From assembly GCA_964581115.1 (NCBI GenBank), contig CAZOMY010000067.1, positions 1 through 6,977 of the forward strand: a DNA stretch of 6,977 bases. The letters are read 5' to 3'. Position numbers and translations under genes: made by a program. Below the pieces are notes generated by a model that worked only from the letters and a program-made list of their open reading frames with translations, made no database searches and was not told the DNA's origin. Shown piece by piece: positions 5,047-6,977 of this stretch. Source of the DNA: 2-02-FULL-55-14 sp964581115. GTDB taxonomy: Bacteria > Bacteroidota > Ignavibacteria > UBA10030. How positions within the stretch are numbered: position 1 is the first letter of the stretch; each line of letters opens with the position of its first letter.

Positions 5047-5597
5047 AAATTGAGGTCCACCGTTGGCACTGCCCTTTCCCCCGCCTCCGTGATCTCGAAA
5101 AGCTCCGCCGTCGTGAAGCCGAACATGCCGGCGATGATATTGCCCGGGAACTGCTGCTGCTCGGTGTTGAATTTCGTGGCGATGTCGTTGTAAAACTGGC
5201 GCGCGAAGGTCACCTTGTTCTCCGTGCTCGTCAACTCCTCTTGCAGCTGTTTCACGTTCTCGTTCGATCGAAGTTGCGGGTAGTTCTCGACGAGCGCGAA
5301 CAGCTTCGATAACGCCCCGGTCAGCACGTTCTCCTTCTCCGCCGCATCGGCCACGCCGTGCGCGGAAACAGCCGCGTTGCGGGCTTGAATGACCTTCTCG
5401 AGCGTGTCTTGCTCGAACTGCATCTGCCCTTTAACGGTATTGACCAGATTGGGGATCAGGTCATGACGGCGCTTGAGTTGCACGTCGATCTGCTTCCAGC
5501 CATTCATCGTCTGGTTGCGCAGGGCGATCAGGCCGTTGTATTTCAGGATGACCCAGCCGACAATGAGAACGAGAACGCCGAGGATGATGTAAGGCAT
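5037..5597 (-). CDS. lemA: LemA family membrane protein (186 aa)
   Basis: LemA proteins carry one N-terminal membrane helix followed by a coiled-coil/helical domain; their molecular role is unsettled, and they are frequently encoded beside htpX or TPM-domain proteins. Here residues 3-20 are hydrophobic (IILGVLVLIVGWVI), followed by the family signatures YNGLIALRNQTMNGWKQIDVQLKRRHDLIPNLV (20-52), QLQEELTSTENKVTFARQFYND (117-138), FNTEQQQFPGNIIAGMFGF (143-161) and a short polar tail ending LNLKK. Length is normal for the family. The ATG at 5597 has AAAGG seven bases upstream (5609-5605). The gene precedes htpX on the same strand. Its last two codons and stop lie inside a 22-bp repeat, so the extreme C-terminus may have been set by repeat insertion or expansion. 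Confidence 0.95.
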   Translation of the reverse strand: MPYIILGVLVLIVGWVILKYNGLIALRNQTMNGWKQIDVQLKRRHDLIPNLVNTVKGQMQFEQDTLEKVIQARNAAVSAHGVADAAEKENVLTGALSKLFALVENYPQLRSNENVKQLQEELTSTENKVTFARQFYNDIATKFNTEQQQFPGNIIAGMFGFTTAELFEITEAGERAVPTVDLNLKK

Positions 5598-5635
5598 GGA
5601 GAAACCTTTCAGGGGAAGGCGAGATGGATGAGGAT

Positions 5636-5681
5636 AGACTCCAGATGCCAGACTCCAGACTCCAAACAGACGTTAGACTCC
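5636..5681 (-). repeat. 7-bp-period array AGACTCC upstream of lemA
   Basis: The plus strand reads AGACTCC (5636), AGATGCC (5643), AGACTCC (5650), AGACTCC (5657), a divergent 11 bp, then AGACTCC (5675). On the minus strand this is GGAGTCT repeated, placed 39 nt upstream of the lemA ATG, so it is probably in the lemA leader or overlaps its promoter. Its sequence is unrelated to the other arrays in the window. Confidence 0.65.
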
Positions 5682-5750
5682 AAACCACCAAAGGAATCGA
5701 CCCGGAAGAACGCGGACGTCGTGCACGGAAGTTACGATTGCGAAACGACT

Positions 5751-5772
5751 GAATCCAAATGATCACGGATTC
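5751..5772. promoter_or_regulatory. Inverted repeat between lemA and the lamin-tail gene
   Basis: GAATCC (5751-5756) and GGATTC (5767-5772) are perfect arms around a 10-nt spacer containing TGATCA. The element lies 27 bp upstream of the ATG at 5800 and about 150 bp upstream of lemA, a sensible position for an operator of either gene. No clear promoter hexamers were recognised around it. Confidence 0.25.
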
Positions 5773-5799
5773 CGAAGAAATTCATCCGTCGATCAAGAC

Positions 5800-6012
5800 A
5801 TGCGTTCGATCGCGATATCCCTTCTCATTACTGCGACCGCTGTCGCACTCGCACAGCCGGTGCGGCTCGCAACGCATCCCGTTGTTAACGCTACGACGAT
5901 CGCCACCGTCCGGGTTATGGTCCACCCCGACTCCCTTGCCGGGATCCTCGACCCGGCCAATGCGGACAGCGACCATGCATACCCGCGACGATGGTCTTTG
6001 AGAACGAGCTGA
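5800..6012 (+). CDS. N-terminal fragment of a frameshifted secreted protein (signal peptide plus start of Ig-like region)
   Basis: The frame begins at ATG 5800 with a clear signal peptide (MRSIAISLLITATAVALA, probable cleavage before Gln19), then a Thr/Val-rich beta-type segment (residues about 25-50). It becomes unlike its family near residue 60 and stops at 6010-6012. The downstream frame, open from 5889 and protein-like from about 5985, continues with the missing remainder of an Ig-like/Y-Y-Y-type module. The simplest reading is one gene, 5800-6944, interrupted by a single missing base (or two extra bases), either a real mutation or a sequencing/assembly error. No Shine-Dalgarno is visible before 5800. 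Without repair this frame would give a useless 70-aa peptide. Confidence 0.6.
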   Translation: MRSIAISLLITATAVALAQPVRLATHPVVNATTIATVRVMVHPDSLAGILDPANADSDHAYPRRWSLRTS

Positions 6013-6944
6013 TCGGCGATTCGTTGTTTCAACTGCCGATGGTCGACGACGGACACCATGCTGACGGAGCGGCTGGCCACGGCGTGTTCGGCGTGAGCTT
6101 CGCCGCCCCTCCCGCCGGAAAGAGCATACGATACTGGGTCGAGGCACTCGACGCCGTTGGGCAGGGGACGCGCGAGCCGTACGGATCCCAGGAGCGGACC
6201 TTGATCACGTCAACGGCGGGACCCCGTCTGCTGATCAACGAGTTCATGGCGAAGAACGGGACGACGATCCTCGACGCTGGCGCCCCCGACGACTGGGTGG
6301 AGGCCTTCATCGCGGAGGCCGAGACCCTGCACCTGGCGGCGTTCACGCTCACGGACAATCTGGCCAATCCGACGAAGTGGCGCTTCCCGGCGATGGAGCT
6401 CGCTCCCGGTGATCGCGTGCTCGTCTGGGCCGACGAAGAAGCCGCGCAGGGACCGCTCCACGCCAACTTCAAACTTGACAAGGATGGCGAAGGGCTTGGC
6501 ATTTTCTTCACAGGAGGCGGCGTACCCGTGCCGTGTGATACGATCGTCTTTGGCCTGCAGGCGACGGATATTTCCACGGGCCGCATCCCCGACGGCGGGA
6601 CTTGGCAATCGATCTCGACACCAACTCCGGCACAATCGAATGCCGTAACGGGCATCGACAACGGATCGATGGAGATACCGTACGGCTTCGGGTTCGAACC
6701 GGCGTATCCAAACCCGTTCAATCCAGCGACCCAGATCGGATACAGTGTGATAGAGAGAGCTTGGGTGAGACTGTCAGTGCTCGACCTTCACGGACGGGAG
6801 GTGGCTATCTTGGTCGATGCCGTTCAACGATCGGGCCGGCATCGGGCGACGTGGAACGCCGAGGGAATGCGAAGCGGAACGTACTTTGTGGTCCTTACGT
6901 CGGGGGGACAACGTGCCGTGCAGCGGATCGTGCTGATCCGTTGA
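5991..6944 (+). CDS. Lamin-tail-domain protein with type IX secretion sorting domain (C-terminal part of frameshifted gene)
   Basis: Three modules can be seen, numbered from the ATG at 5991. Residues 1-55 hold the end of an Ig-like module with the VDDGHHADGAAGHGVFG signature (18-34) and RYWVEALDAVGQ (47-58). Residues about 79-217 form a lamin-tail domain: LLINEFMAKNG (80-90), DDWVE (100-104), W130-RFP, ADEE (147-150), GRIPDGGTW (197-205) and TPTPAQSN (210-217). Residues 236-317 are a Por/type IX sorting domain: PAYPNPFNPATQIGYSV, LSVLDLHGREVAILVD, SGTYFVVLTS. The protein is thus a candidate outer-surface or secreted cargo of the type IX system. The ATG is probably not the native start: no Shine-Dalgarno precedes it and it begins inside a domain. 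The real N-terminus is probably the signal peptide encoded at 5800 in another frame. Confidence 0.85.
   Translation: MVFENELIGDSLFQLPMVDDGHHADGAAGHGVFGVSFAAPPAGKSIRYWVEALDAVGQGTREPYGSQERTLITSTAGPRLLINEFMAKNGTTILDAGAPDDWVEAFIAEAETLHLAAFTLTDNLANPTKWRFPAMELAPGDRVLVWADEEAAQGPLHANFKLDKDGEGLGIFFTGGGVPVPCDTIVFGLQATDISTGRIPDGGTWQSISTPTPAQSNAVTGIDNGSMEIPYGFGFEPAYPNPFNPATQIGYSVIERAWVRLSVLDLHGREVAILVDAVQRSGRHRATWNAEGMRSGTYFVVLTSGGQRAVQRIVLIR
6924..6940 (+). terminator. Small inverted repeat at the end of the lamin-tail gene
   Basis: CGGATC (6924-6929) and GATCCG (6935-6940) form a 6-bp stem with a 5-nt loop, overlapping the last codons before the TGA at 6942-6944. No T-run follows in the 33 bp that remain in the window, so this is at best a weak terminator candidate. 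Confidence 0.2.
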
Positions 6945-6977
6945 TCAACCGCCGCGAGTGTCCTCCTGTCTCTGGCG

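Noticed and set aside
5461..5766. Minus-strand ORF whose translation contains WSLTSVWSLESGIWSL
   Set aside because: This repetitive peptide is simply the GGAGTCT heptamer array translated, and the rest overlaps lemA in another frame.

Overview
The window is about 7 kb of GC-rich chromosomal DNA. It most likely comes from the Bacteroidota/Chlorobiota/Ignavibacteriota side of the tree. The main evidence is the last gene, which ends in a type IX secretion (Por) sorting domain with a PNPFNP motif and a 'LDLHGREV ... GTYFVVL' pattern, fused to a lamin-tail domain. This assignment is inferred from domain style; no rRNA or other phylogenetic marker is present.

Layout, left to right. (1) At 1-413 there is a doubtful 64-residue minus-strand ORF that ends inside a GC stem-loop, followed by an empty stretch. 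(2) At 414-3158 two divergently transcribed secreted serine hydrolases of the class C beta-lactamase/PBP-like fold share a 153-bp intergenic region. The minus-strand one is a 508-aa protein with classical SxxK, YxN and HxG motifs plus a C-terminal extension. The plus-strand one is a 354-aa LACTB-like protein. (3) At 3159-3844 lies 686 bp of non-coding DNA packed with repeats: degenerate CGTCATTCC-type palindromic units, a perfect 19-bp palindrome, an array with a 7-bp period and an array with a 9-bp period. (4) At 3845-5597 a minus-strand lemA-htpX pair is separated by an unusually structured 232-bp spacer. (5) At 5598-5799 is a divergent intergenic region with another 7-bp array just upstream of lemA. 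(6) At 5800-6944 is a secreted lamin-tail/T9SS protein whose reading frame is broken near 5980, so it appears as two overlapping ORFs.

Working together: lemA and htpX form the one clear functional pair, a membrane-anchored LemA protein next to a membrane zinc metalloprotease of the M48 family implicated in envelope protein quality control. The two serine hydrolases and the T9SS cargo protein are also envelope or extracellular proteins. The window is therefore envelope-themed, but only lemA-htpX looks like an operon.

I found no convincing new defence, mobile or biosynthetic system. The most interesting signal is non-coding. Every intergenic gap longer than 150 bp between recognised genes carries its own short-phrase array (7-, 8/9- or 9-bp period), each with a different sequence. 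One of these arrays runs through the stop codon of lemA.
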